A stretch of DNA of 10,318 nucleotides, from the NCBI GenBank assembly GCA_947464365.1, contig CANHWS010000108.1, positions 1 to 10,318 of the forward strand, given 5' to 3'. The position numbers were made by a program, and so were the translations under genes. The DNA comes from Cytophagaceae bacterium (GTDB lineage: Bacteria; Bacteroidota; Bacteroidia; Cytophagales; Flexibacteraceae). Below the pieces are notes generated by a model that did no database searches, was not told where the DNA came from, and worked only from the letters and a program-made list of their open reading frames with translations. Positions 1-6,525 of the stretch are shown here, in pieces (the first letter of the stretch is position 1; every line of letters starts with the position of its first letter).

Positions 1-561
1 CATCTTGATAAACAGACCAAAGAAGCCTATCGGATGGCGTTGTTGGCCAACCAGCCACGCCCGGTATCAACCAAGGCAGATAGGGCCAACCATTGGGATT
101 TTGCGATGGCAGGCCAAGGGACAACTATTGGCCTAGATGCCAACCAAACTGAGGGACCATTAGTATTTGGTGAGGGCAAGGTGGCGGATGAGCCAACAGG
201 ATTTCAGCAGGATTCAGATTCCTTTTATACTGAGCAGATACTAGCAGCCTTGTTGTGTGTTTTCTTGGGGTTTACTGGCGCACATCGATTCTATCTGGGA
301 TATAGTTTGCAAGGATATATTCAGCTTGGATTGATGGCATTAGCGATGCTCATAGTTCTGGTGTCTTTTGTATTGTATTCATCTACGCCACCAACTCTCG
401 GGACAATATTCCTACTTTACTTTGGCCTTCTTGTGGCGCTTATTCCTTTGATTCCACTTTTTGTTTGGATCTTCATAGACTTTATCAGGATTATCGTGGG
501 CGACCTACGCAAAAAGCCAAGTGAAAACCAAACTAAGCCAGAATGGATGAAAAAGTATTAG
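1..561 (+). CDS. TM2-domain membrane protein, 5'-truncated by the window edge
   Basis: The frame is open from base 1 and no start is forced, so I treat the gene as entering from the left. The first internal ATG is at 34 and would give 175 aa. Numbered from that ATG, residues 1-64 are polar and unrecognised. Hydrophobic helices begin near residue 68, and the TM2 signature GAHRFYLG is at 82-89. The C-terminus carries DFIRIIVGDL (149-158) followed by a charged tail ending WMKKY. TM2 domains are paired membrane helices with a short turn, and their biochemical role in bacteria is unknown. Between HRFYLGY and DFIRI this protein has about 38 more residues than the paralogue at 1091-1696, mostly hydrophobic, so it probably has extra membrane spans. 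The gene converges on the DUF2752 gene with a 37-bp gap and no clear terminator. The domain call is firm; the start and function are not. Confidence 0.85.
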   Translation, partial: HLDKQTKEAYRMALLANQPRPVSTKADRANHWDFAMAGQGTTIGLDANQTEGPLVFGEGKVADEPTGFQQDSDSFYTEQILAALLCVFLGFTGAHRFYLGYSLQGYIQLGLMALAMLIVLVSFVLYSSTPPTLGTIFLLYFGLLVALIPLIPLFVWIFIDFIRIIVGDLRKKPSENQTKPEWMKKY

Positions 562-598
562 GGGTAGTAGGTATAAATGCTGAGGTAGCGTTTTGCGT

Positions 599-967
599 TT
601 ATCGATTGGACCTCATCACCTTTACCAACCAAGGAGTTTTAGCCTCAAACCATGGTCCTGTTTTGGGCTCAATCATCAGCCGTTGCAATAGTTCCCGCCC
701 ATAGACAAAGGCCAATATTGGCAGTACAACAAAGCTGAGTTTGTTGTAGTCCCATGCGCCGGCAAAATCGGCGTGGATTAGGTGGTGGCAGCCACGGGTC
801 ATGCCACAACCATAACATGTTTGGCCCAGCAGTAGTACCGACAAACACATAGATTGCCCTTGGTCAAAGTAGGTAGTGGGCAGAATCCATAAGCTGATGG
901 GGAACACCACCATCAATGTAATCAGGATTCGGTTAGGTACTAGTTTATAACTAAAACGCTGCCACAT
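599..967 (-). CDS. DUF2752 family membrane protein
   Basis: This is a 122-residue protein if started at the ATG at 967-965. An upstream in-frame GTG at 1045 would add 26 residues, but that start lies inside the terminator hairpin of the neighbouring gene, so I prefer the ATG. There is no Shine-Dalgarno; the bases before the ATG are AT-rich, as is common in Bacteroidota. Hydrophobic segments lie near residues 13-30 and 78-90. Between them is the family signature: C41, then GQTCYGCGMTR (C51, C54, G55, T57, R58), a His-rich stretch (H61, H62, H65), and an A…N region (AWDYNKL, 71-77). The family consensus usually has CPGCG; here Pro is replaced by Tyr52. DUF2752 has no established function that I know of. 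It sits between two TM2-domain genes. The segment TATATTCG (1000-993) is a weak -7-like element upstream. Family call confident, start moderately so. Confidence 0.8.
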   Translation of the reverse strand: MWQRFSYKLVPNRILITLMVVFPISLWILPTTYFDQGQSMCLSVLLLGQTCYGCGMTRGCHHLIHADFAGAWDYNKLSFVVLPILAFVYGRELLQRLMIEPKTGPWFEAKTPWLVKVMRSNR

Positions 968-1030
968 AAAGTATCTTGAAGAGGATTGATGCCGAATATA
1001 TATAGGGCAGGGTGATTTAACGTAAGGGGC

Positions 1031-1076
1031 AAAAATAAAGCCCACCGACGATATCCGGTCGGTGGGCTTTATTTTT
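1031..1076 (-). terminator. Rho-independent-type terminator after the TM2 lipoprotein gene
   Basis: A perfect 19-bp inverted repeat (1031-1049 with 1058-1076) encloses an 8-nt loop. The core stem GCCCACCGAC/GTCGGTGGGC is GC-rich and the outer part is A/T, so a U-rich tail ends the transcript on either strand. It begins 15 nt past the stop of the minus-strand TM2 lipoprotein gene, which it most likely terminates. No plus-strand gene ends nearby. It also separates that gene from the DUF2752 gene downstream, implying that DUF2752 needs its own promoter or read-through. Confidence 0.85.
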
Positions 1077-1090
1077 GGCTTTGCTTTGGC

Positions 1091-1696
1091 CTAGAAGGTA
1101 TCGGTGTATGGGCCACCTTTTGGCTCAAGATCACCGATAAGGATTCGGATAAAGTCAATAAGTGTCCAGATGCCACATAGACCAAAGGTCAGAAGCTGAA
1201 CAACACCTTGCCAAGTGTAACCAAGGTAGAAGCGGTGAATGCCACAGATCGAAAACAAGCAAATTAACAGGAGCAACAGGGCAACCAGCTGGCTTTTGCC
1301 ACCTTTGGCAGCAGTAGCCTCTTTGCCTTCAGCGACACGCTTGGCTTCGGCTTTAAGCTCTTTGGCCAGTTTGAGTTTCTGAACGAAGCTCATTTTTTTG
1401 ACCTCAGCGATTGCGGCTTTTGCTGAAGCAGCAGTGACAGCAGGGGCTGGTGTGTTGCTTTCAACTGGCGCACTTTCGAACGAGTTGATCGTCGGCTGAG
1501 CAACAGGGCTAGTGGCTGGAGCGGTGGCAGCTGGTGTCACTACGGCAACAGGAGCCTCAGTTGGTTGTTGTTTGGCTGTGGCAGTGGCACCACCACGGCT
1601 GCTGCTGAAGAAAGCGTACTCTTTTTTGCTACAGCTTGTAATGATAAGGGTGAGCACAAGGCCCAGCAATGGTAGGGATAGGTTTTTGAACTTCAT
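1091..1696 (-). CDS. TM2-domain lipoprotein
   Basis: This is a 201-residue protein starting at the ATG at 1696. A lipoprotein signal peptide is visible: MKFKN, a hydrophobic core (residues 7-19), and the lipobox ITS-C with Cys22 as the expected acylated residue. Residues 36-97 are a low-complexity Ala/Pro/Thr/Val linker of the kind that spans an extracytoplasmic space. Residues 98-125 are Lys/Glu/Ala-rich and probably helical. The TM2 domain covers about 135-190: helix 136-152, GIHRFYLGY (152-160), helix 164-182, then DFIRILIGDL (181-190). An N-terminal lipid anchor plus C-terminal membrane helices suggests tethering at both ends, possibly to one membrane; this is inference. It is a paralogue of the protein at 1-561, with the compact form of the domain. 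It has its own promoter and a strong terminator, so it is probably monocistronic. Function is unknown. Confidence 0.9.
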   Translation of the reverse strand: MKFKNLSLPLLGLVLTLIITSCSKKEYAFFSSSRGGATATAKQQPTEAPVAVVTPAATAPATSPVAQPTINSFESAPVESNTPAPAVTAASAKAAIAEVKKMSFVQKLKLAKELKAEAKRVAEGKEATAAKGGKSQLVALLLLLICLFSICGIHRFYLGYTWQGVVQLLTFGLCGIWTLIDFIRILIGDLEPKGGPYTDTF

Positions 1697-1757
1697 CTTG
1701 ACTTGTAAGGGGTTTGGGATTGTTTTGGTTTTGCTATCTTAAAAGGGGATACAGACA

Positions 1758-1788
1758 CAATTATATTAAAGTTTGGTTGACAAAGCAA
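1758..1788 (-). promoter_or_regulatory. Bacteroidota-type promoter of the TM2 lipoprotein gene
   Basis: Read on the minus strand, TTG (1788-1786) is followed by 20 nt and then TATAATTG (1765-1758). This matches seven of eight positions of TAnnTTTG, with spacing in the usual range for the Bacteroidota housekeeping sigma factor. The predicted start site lies near 1751, giving a leader of about 55 nt before the ATG at 1696. The surrounding DNA (1765-1825) is strikingly AT-rich. I did not find a comparably good element facing right for the kinase gene at 1914. Confidence 0.5.
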
Positions 1789-1913
1789 TTTACCGCACTA
1801 TTTGTCCTTAATAATTTTTTTCGATTGTGATTGGTCTCATTTGCCAAAGATTGTAGAAGTCATTGACGTTGAGACTGATTGTCGGTTGAAAACGGTCTAG
1901 ATCGAGGTAAAAA

Positions 1914-4900
1914 ATGTTATGTTGCGTCGCTATCTACACCAACACGATCATACCTAGATCTCCTTTGCTCCCTGTTGACGCCTCAACCAGACGAACTTGT
2001 TTAACAACTGGCCATCAGTGCTGGGGCTGGCTGGTCTTGATCTTGTTCCAAGGCTTGTTCTTTGGGCCCCATGCCATTGCCCAAAAATCAGTCTGGGATA
2101 GCCCTGGCAATACGATCATGGGCAGGCCACCGCTCAACCTACGCAACATAGAGCGGGGTACTGGCTTACCAGACGATCATGTCAACTTTTTGTTTCAGGA
2201 TAACCTAGGGCTAGTCTGGATCTGTACGGACCGAGGGGTAGCCAACCTCTTGCCCTGGAGCGAAATCGCGAATTATGGCCCCAAAGATGGCTTGTTGCAT
2301 ACAACGGCCCTACGCATGGCCCAAACGACCGAGGGCCAAATTTATGTGGGTACGCATCAGGGGGGGATTTACACCGTAAGTAAACACCGGTTTTCTGCGT
2401 TTCAGGAAGGGGTGTTTGGTGGTAAAACCATTTACCAGATGGTGGCAGACAAACACAATCAGCTGTTTCTGGATCTCGGTACTAGCTATGGCTATCTCGA
2501 CAGTAAACGACGTTGGCACCAGTTGGGCAAAGGGGGGCGGGTTGACAACCGTAAATTCCTGATGCTACCCGATAGCACCGTAATGCTAGCCGACGGCCCT
2601 GTTTGTCAGGTGTTTGACGGCGCCAAGGCTGCTATGGTCTTGGGCCGGACCTTTGACCTAGGTCCTGAGCTGCAAAACGCCCGTCCGATCACGATCTGTG
2701 GTGACAAGATGCTGTATGCCGTTGGCGACCAGTTGGTGATCATGCACTGGCACGACGGGCGGATGACCCGCTATGCTGACTATCCTGACCTAGGTCGTCA
2801 CCTCGAAACTGCCGTCATCATGCCAGATGAGCGGATGCTGCTGGGTTATCGTGACCTTGGGATGGTCTTGGTCGATAAGGGGAAGATGTACCGATATACC
2901 AGCAGCAACTACCTGATCGGTAACTACATCAAACAACTAGTGTTGGACAGGGAAGGCTCTGTCTGGATCTGTACTTATGGCAATGGCATTCAACACCTGT
3001 CCGAACCTTTTCTGTGGTTCTACCAAAAGTCTGCTGGTTTTGCCGAAAACAGCATCGTGACTGTTGCAGGTGATGCGAGTAGCCAAACCATGGCGGCCGC
3101 CACTAGTAGTGGTTTTTACATCTGGCAAGACCAACGCCTACGCGAGCTTCGGGACACAGCCCTGACCAACATCCGCTGCATCGAGTTCGAGCGTGGGGAC
3201 GATATCCTGACAGCGTCCGAAAATGCAGTTTATCGGATACGCTTAGGTGTCAATGGAGGACATAAAACGCGCCTTTTGGCACCCCTAAATGGTGCCCGTG
3301 CCATGTGCGAGATGCCTGTTAGCGGCTCAGGAATTGCCCTTGGGTCAAACCGCCAGAAAAAGTACTTAATCGCTACGGCATCAGCCCTTCATCTGGTTTC
3401 GGGGGATAAGCTCAACCAATTGGTCAGCCTAGCATCTGGGGCCAATATTGGGCATCTCCAGACTGTAGATGGCTCGGTTTGGGCCCTTGGGCAAACAGGC
3501 CAAGCTTACCAACTGAGCCATACAGGCCAGATCCTGAGGATTTTATCCAACGCACAGGGCCTACCACGGACGGCCCTTAATGCCGTCGTGACAGATAAGT
3601 TTGGCATTACTTGGTTCGGTACAGATAGTGGTCTTTATAGCATGCCTAAAACTGGTAAGCAGATTTTGGCCGACCCTAATATCAAGATGCCGATCCATGC
3701 CTTGTTTCGTTTTCGTGGCCAAGAGTGGGCCCTGACAGACAAAGTACTGTACCAAAGGCAAGATACGGGATGGCGAAGGTGCCAGTCCTACAAAACAATT
3801 AGCAACGAAAAAGGTGCCGTCAACATGGTGGCCTTTTTGCCTACCAGCAACCAGCTACTGATGGCTACCTCCCGAGGCATGGTCATTAGCAACCTCAATC
3901 GTTGGCAGCCCTACCAAGGGCAGTTTAATATTATTTCGTTGGGAGCATTTGTTGGATACCAACGGTTTATCCATCAGGAGGGTTACCAGAATCGCTTTTA
4001 CGAAAACCAAGGTAACGTCCGCCTTCGGTATCAAATGACTGACTATAACTGCAACGGAGATGTCAGGTTCTACTTCAGGCTGGTGCATAATGGTGATACG
4101 ACCTATCCCGTGCTTGGCGCCAAGGAGTTCTCTGTCGTCAAGCCAGAACCGGGGCAATACCAGGTCACGATCTATGGAATAGGCCAAGAGGGGGTACGAA
4201 GCACAAACGAGATCAAGTTTAAGTGGGTGATCTTGCCCCTTTGGTATAAGCAGGCTTGGTTTGTGTACTTGCTGAGTATCGTTTTGGTTGGATTGATCTG
4301 GGTATCGGCGCAAGGTTACAGCAATTACCTATACCAAAACAAAATCCGAGAGCTCAAGACGGTCCAGCGGATCCAGGCCGAGCGCGAACGCATCAGCCGG
4401 GACCTGCATGACAGTGTGGGTTCGCAGCTGGTTTATATGGTGAATGCGCTAGAGCAGGTCAAACGCATGGATCATCCGACGCAACAATTGCCGCCATCGG
4501 CTCCGTCGATTAGCCCAGTTGACCTTGAGGGGAGCATGTTGGCAGCCGATGCCCTGACCGAGCAGCAGGGACGAACTGGTTTGGCAGGCGATGGCCAAGA
4601 TAAATATGCCGAGAAGCTCAGTGAGCTCACGGTGTTGGCCCGTACCACCATCCAGAATCTCCGGGAGTCTATTTGGGTACTGCACCAAGGTGGGGAGATA
4701 GATTTGCTTAACTTTGTGGAGCGCATCCGTCGGTACCTAGATCAGGTCAAGGCTTTGTCGCACGTCCGGGTGCATGAGTATATTGACGTGGCTGAAGGTG
4801 GACGCCTAACTCCCGTACAAGCGCTCAATCTATTCCGGATGGTACAAGAAGCCGTGACAAATGTTGTGCGTCATAGCGAGGCCACAGAGTTTGACATTGG

Positions 4901-5129
4901 CGTGACATGGTTAGGGACAGGCAACTTACTGATCGAGGTAGCAGACAAGGGAAAAGGGTTCGAAATGGGGCAGTATAGCCCAGCCGCCAACCAACATCCG
5001 GATAGTTACGGAATTACGAATATGCACTATCGTGCTGTGGAGATTGGCGCTACGCTCGCCCTGATCACCAGTAAGGGTAGTGGGACCCGCATTAGAATCG
5101 AACTTGCCCTCAACGAGGTTGCTGACTAG
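1914..5129 (+). CDS. Periplasmic-propeller sensor histidine kinase (Reg_prop / Y_Y_Y / HisKA_3 / HATPase_c)
   Basis: This 1071-residue protein should sense a periplasmic signal and phosphorylate the regulator encoded next to it. A hydrophobic segment (37-51) and AIA|Q (cleavage after 56) suggest a signal peptide behind an unusually long N-terminal extension; the first later Met is residue 69, so ATG 1914 is retained. Reg_prop-like propeller repeats are visible near 89-112, 131-155, 339-362, 380-404, 554-577 and 637-660. The clearest are FQDNLGLVWICTDRGV and DKFGITWFGTDSGLYS. A Y_Y_Y-type Ig-like domain spans about 693-775 and a membrane helix about 782-804. The HisKA_3 H-box ERISRDLHDSVGSQ carries the phospho-accepting His832. 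ATP-binding features are N983 (EAVTNVVRHS), D1011 (VADKGKGF), GITNM and GSGTRIRI. A roughly 44-residue Pro/Ser/Gly/Gln-rich insert (853-896) splits the dimerisation hairpin. Unlike hybrid HTCS proteins, it has no receiver or AraC domain. The ligand is unknown. Confidence 0.93.
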   Translation: MLCCVAIYTNTIIPRSPLLPVDASTRRTCLTTGHQCWGWLVLILFQGLFFGPHAIAQKSVWDSPGNTIMGRPPLNLRNIERGTGLPDDHVNFLFQDNLGLVWICTDRGVANLLPWSEIANYGPKDGLLHTTALRMAQTTEGQIYVGTHQGGIYTVSKHRFSAFQEGVFGGKTIYQMVADKHNQLFLDLGTSYGYLDSKRRWHQLGKGGRVDNRKFLMLPDSTVMLADGPVCQVFDGAKAAMVLGRTFDLGPELQNARPITICGDKMLYAVGDQLVIMHWHDGRMTRYADYPDLGRHLETAVIMPDERMLLGYRDLGMVLVDKGKMYRYTSSNYLIGNYIKQLVLDREGSVWICTYGNGIQHLSEPFLWFYQKSAGFAENSIVTVAGDASSQTMAAATSSGFYIWQDQRLRELRDTALTNIRCIEFERGDDILTASENAVYRIRLGVNGGHKTRLLAPLNGARAMCEMPVSGSGIALGSNRQKKYLIATASALHLVSGDKLNQLVSLASGANIGHLQTVDGSVWALGQTGQAYQLSHTGQILRILSNAQGLPRTALNAVVTDKFGITWFGTDSGLYSMPKTGKQILADPNIKMPIHALFRFRGQEWALTDKVLYQRQDTGWRRCQSYKTISNEKGAVNMVAFLPTSNQLLMATSRGMVISNLNRWQPYQGQFNIISLGAFVGYQRFIHQEGYQNRFYENQGNVRLRYQMTDYNCNGDVRFYFRLVHNGDTTYPVLGAKEFSVVKPEPGQYQVTIYGIGQEGVRSTNEIKFKWVILPLWYKQAWFVYLLSIVLVGLIWVSAQGYSNYLYQNKIRELKTVQRIQAERERISRDLHDSVGSQLVYMVNALEQVKRMDHPTQQLPPSAPSISPVDLEGSMLAADALTEQQGRTGLAGDGQDKYAEKLSELTVLARTTIQNLRESIWVLHQGGEIDLLNFVERIRRYLDQVKALSHVRVHEYIDVAEGGRLTPVQALNLFRMVQEAVTNVVRHSEATEFDIGVTWLGTGNLLIEVADKGKGFEMGQYSPAANQHPDSYGITNMHYRAVEIGATLALITSKGSGTRIRIELALNEVAD

Positions 5130-5261
5130 GTATTTACCTCGAGAGCAGACCACATCCGTTGCGAGTAACCTGATAATATCGCCCCTTCGCTTATAAAGTT
5201 GGGGTTCGTCCGGGGTCCGGTCCTGACACCAACCGTTGACCCTGCTGCCAGCAATACAATT

Positions 5262-5921
5262 ATGAAACGAATCGCCATTGTTGATGATAACCGTAATCTG
5301 AGGCACTTTTTTGAGGAAAAGTTCAACGAGAGTGGTGTTGCACAGGTCGTGATGACCGCCACCAATGGGCAGCATTTTTTGGACCAACTCCTTAAGTGGC
5401 ATGACCCCCTGCCAGACCTGGCAGTGATGGACATCGAGATGCCCGAAATGGATGGCATCGAGACCCTACGGCAGACCAAATTGCTCTACCCCGAGATCGA
5501 GGTCATTATGCTGACGGTGTTTGACGAAAGCGAACGTGTGTTTGATGCCATCAAGTCTGGTGCGATCGGCTACTTGCTCAAGGACGAGCCCGTTGAGAAA
5601 ATCATCGAGACCATCGTAACGATCACAGAAGAGAACGGAGCGGTCATGAGCCCCCGTATCGCACGTAAGATATTCGAGTTTTTGCAAGGCCGCCCAGCCC
5701 CGCAGGCTCCCGAAGTTGCAGAGGCCACCACTCTAAGCGCCCGAGAGGCCGAAATCTTGAACATGCTCGTCGAGGGCTACAACTACCAAGAGATAGCCGT
5801 TCGGTTATTTATTAGCCCGCAAACGGTCCGGACCCACCTCAAGAACATTTACAAAAAACTGCACGTCCGGAACAAGGTCGAGGCAGTTAAGGTGGCCATC
5901 AAAAAAAGATGGTTTGTCTAG
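5262..5921 (+). CDS. NarL/LuxR-family response regulator
   Basis: This is a 219-residue DNA-binding regulator and the likely partner of the kinase 132 nt upstream. The receiver domain (1-120) has the acidic pair D8/D9, phospho-acceptor D57 (LAVMDIEMPEMDG), T85 (VIMLTVFDES) and K107 (GYLLKDEP). A short Pro/Ala linker (144-156) leads to a LuxR-type helix-turn-helix at about 157-219 (LSAREAEIL, then NYQEIAVRLFISPQTVRTHL). I start at ATG 5262 because MKRIAIVDDN is the normal beginning of the fold. The frame extends upstream to a TTG at 5199, but that adds 21 residues unlike a receiver. The 132-nt gap has no strong terminator, so co-transcription with the kinase is likely, though AT-rich DNA near 5172-5198 could hold a weak promoter. 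Target genes cannot be deduced from this window. Confidence 0.93.
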   Translation: MKRIAIVDDNRNLRHFFEEKFNESGVAQVVMTATNGQHFLDQLLKWHDPLPDLAVMDIEMPEMDGIETLRQTKLLYPEIEVIMLTVFDESERVFDAIKSGAIGYLLKDEPVEKIIETIVTITEENGAVMSPRIARKIFEFLQGRPAPQAPEVAEATTLSAREAEILNMLVEGYNYQEIAVRLFISPQTVRTHLKNIYKKLHVRNKVEAVKVAIKKRWFV

Positions 5922-6068
5922 TAGGTTCATTGTGAGTGTGTTATGTGCTATTAGTCGATCATAATCGCCCCTTTGCACCACAATGTGGATAACCTGTAAA
6001 CTTAATGGGCCCCGCTAGTTTGTTTTAACAGTTGGCACTAAGGGTCAAAATATACCGCAGATGGGGTA

Positions 6069-6099
6069 TTGTAGGGCGGTTGGGGTACCTCTACTTTTG
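6069..6099 (+). promoter_or_regulatory. Consensus Bacteroidota promoter inside the 646-bp intergenic region
   Basis: TTG (6069-6071), a 20-nt spacer and TACTTTTG (6092-6099) match the TTG…TAnnTTTG pattern exactly in both elements and spacing. The predicted start site is about 7 nt after the final G, near 6106. No convincing ORF follows, but a hairpin with a T-rich tail comes about 105 nt later, so I read this as the promoter of a small RNA. Short AT-rich motifs arise by chance, hence moderate confidence. Confidence 0.45.
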
Positions 6100-6105
6100 T
6101 ATTGT

Positions 6106-6250
6106 CAGCAGGGGATGGCAGAACGGCACTCGCCAACTGCACAATCTTCTGGCCAAAGCCAGCCCTGACGACATACTTAACAGTACATTCTAAAGCGTTT
6201 TTATATATGGAATGCCCGCTCCTTTTAGGTGCTGGGCATTTTTGCTTTTT
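6106..6250 (+). ncRNA. Candidate small RNA of about 145 nt (promoter plus terminator, no ORF)
   Basis: The interval runs from the predicted start site of the promoter at 6069-6099 to the T-tail of the terminator at 6211-6250. Inside is a perfect short hairpin CTGGC-CAAA-GCCAG (6149-6162) and a smaller GGC-ACTC-GCC (6125-6134). The only plus-strand reading frames are a 17-codon ORF from ATG 6115 and a TTG-started frame at 6102 that runs through the terminator; neither looks like a real protein. I do not recognise SRP RNA, 6S RNA, tmRNA or a known riboswitch. It lies between the response-regulator gene and the mrdA promoter, both on the same strand. Function is unknown. The same hairpin could instead terminate a long 3' UTR of the regulator transcript. 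Confidence 0.35.
6211..6250 (+). terminator. Rho-independent-type terminator, plus strand
   Basis: AATGCCC (6211-6217) pairs with GGGCATT (6234-6240). The stem continues imperfectly inside (GC and CC/GG pairs with a bulged T) to a TTTTA loop. A T-rich tail, TTTTTGCTTTTT, covers 6239-6250. On the minus strand the hairpin is not followed by a T-run, so it acts rightward. No protein-coding gene ends just upstream; the closest is the response regulator about 290 nt before. Confidence 0.6.
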
Positions 6251-6477
6251 AGGGGTTGCACGCTCCATCAGGTACAGAAATAGGTGAGGATTGGATTTCA
6301 GTAGTCAGCCATCCAAAACCGACACACCAAAGTCAAGGTTCGAATTGGTCGATTAACCAAAGGTTCAAAGCATAGGACAGTGGTATCGCCAGCGTTGAGG
6401 GGCCTCAGTTTGTCAATTGTAGAGGTACTCCTCGATCCAGATCTTTTGGCCCAAATGGATCCTGTCCATGGCTGAAT
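6251..6477. other. Non-coding stretch without recognised features
   Basis: Together with the candidate small RNA and the mrdA promoter this forms the 646-bp gap between the regulator gene and mrdA. I see no ORF with recognisable protein character on either strand. Small dyads are present (TGAGG-GG-CCTCA at 6395-6406 and TTTGG-C-CCAAA near 6445-6455), but they are too short to interpret. A GGTTCGAAT string near 6338 resembles a tRNA T-loop but has no pairing stem. Confidence 0.5.
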
Positions 6478-6497
6478 ATTAGCATTGGTTTGCTAAT
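6478..6497. promoter_or_regulatory. Inverted repeat upstream of the mrdA promoter, possible operator
   Basis: ATTAGCA (6478-6484) and TGCTAAT (6491-6497) form a perfect 7-bp dyad with a 6-nt spacer. It lies about 35-54 nt before the start site predicted from the TATCTTTG element, a position typical of a dimeric regulator's site. Which protein binds, if any, cannot be told from the sequence. Confidence 0.35.
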
Positions 6498-6517
6498 CAA
6501 AGATGCCATCCCTGCAT

Positions 6518-6525
6518 TATCTTTG
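6518..6525 (+). promoter_or_regulatory. -7 element of the mrdA-rodA promoter (TATCTTTG)
   Basis: TATCTTTG fits TAnnTTTG exactly and is followed by CA, as in many Bacteroidota promoters. The predicted start site is near 6532, giving a 36-nt leader before the mrdA ATG. The nearest upstream TTTG (6489-6492) is 25 nt away, longer than usual, so the -33 element is weak or absent. The -7 element lies inside a dyad, CCTGCA-N7-TGCAGG (6511-6529), which could affect regulation or be coincidental. Confidence 0.55.

Noticed and set aside
968..1045. Longer form of the DUF2752 protein starting at GTG 1045
   Set aside because: The start and first codons fall inside the perfect hairpin that terminates the upstream gene, and the added 26 residues show nothing typical of the family.
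3855..4313. Minus-strand ORF of 152 codons inside the kinase gene
   Set aside because: It is antisense to the well-supported propeller and Y_Y_Y coding sequence and has no domain character.
5199..5261. TTG-started N-terminal extension of the response regulator
   Set aside because: The receiver fold begins at MKRIAIVDDN (ATG 5262); the extension is not receiver-like and uses a rare start codon.
4926..5402. Minus-strand ORF of 158 codons across the kinase-regulator junction
   Set aside because: It overlaps two strong genes on the opposite strand, including their ATP-binding and receiver motifs, and has no recognisable protein features.
5978..5988. CCACA-A-TGTGG dyad after the response-regulator gene, considered as its terminator
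   Set aside because: The loop is too small to form as drawn, and no T-run follows.
6115..6168. 17-codon plus-strand ORF within the candidate small RNA
   Set aside because: Too short to support from sequence alone; its composition suggests no leader-peptide function.
6038..6268. Minus-strand ORF of 76 codons with an ATG start in the intergenic region
   Set aside because: No recognisable domain or signal peptide and only a weak promoter-like TATTTCTG at abnormal spacing. It runs through the plus-strand terminator hairpin and the candidate small RNA. A homology search with conserved hits would revive it.
6330..6360. tRNA-like T-loop string GGTTCGAAT
   Set aside because: The flanking five bases do not pair to form a T-stem, and no acceptor, D or anticodon arms are found.
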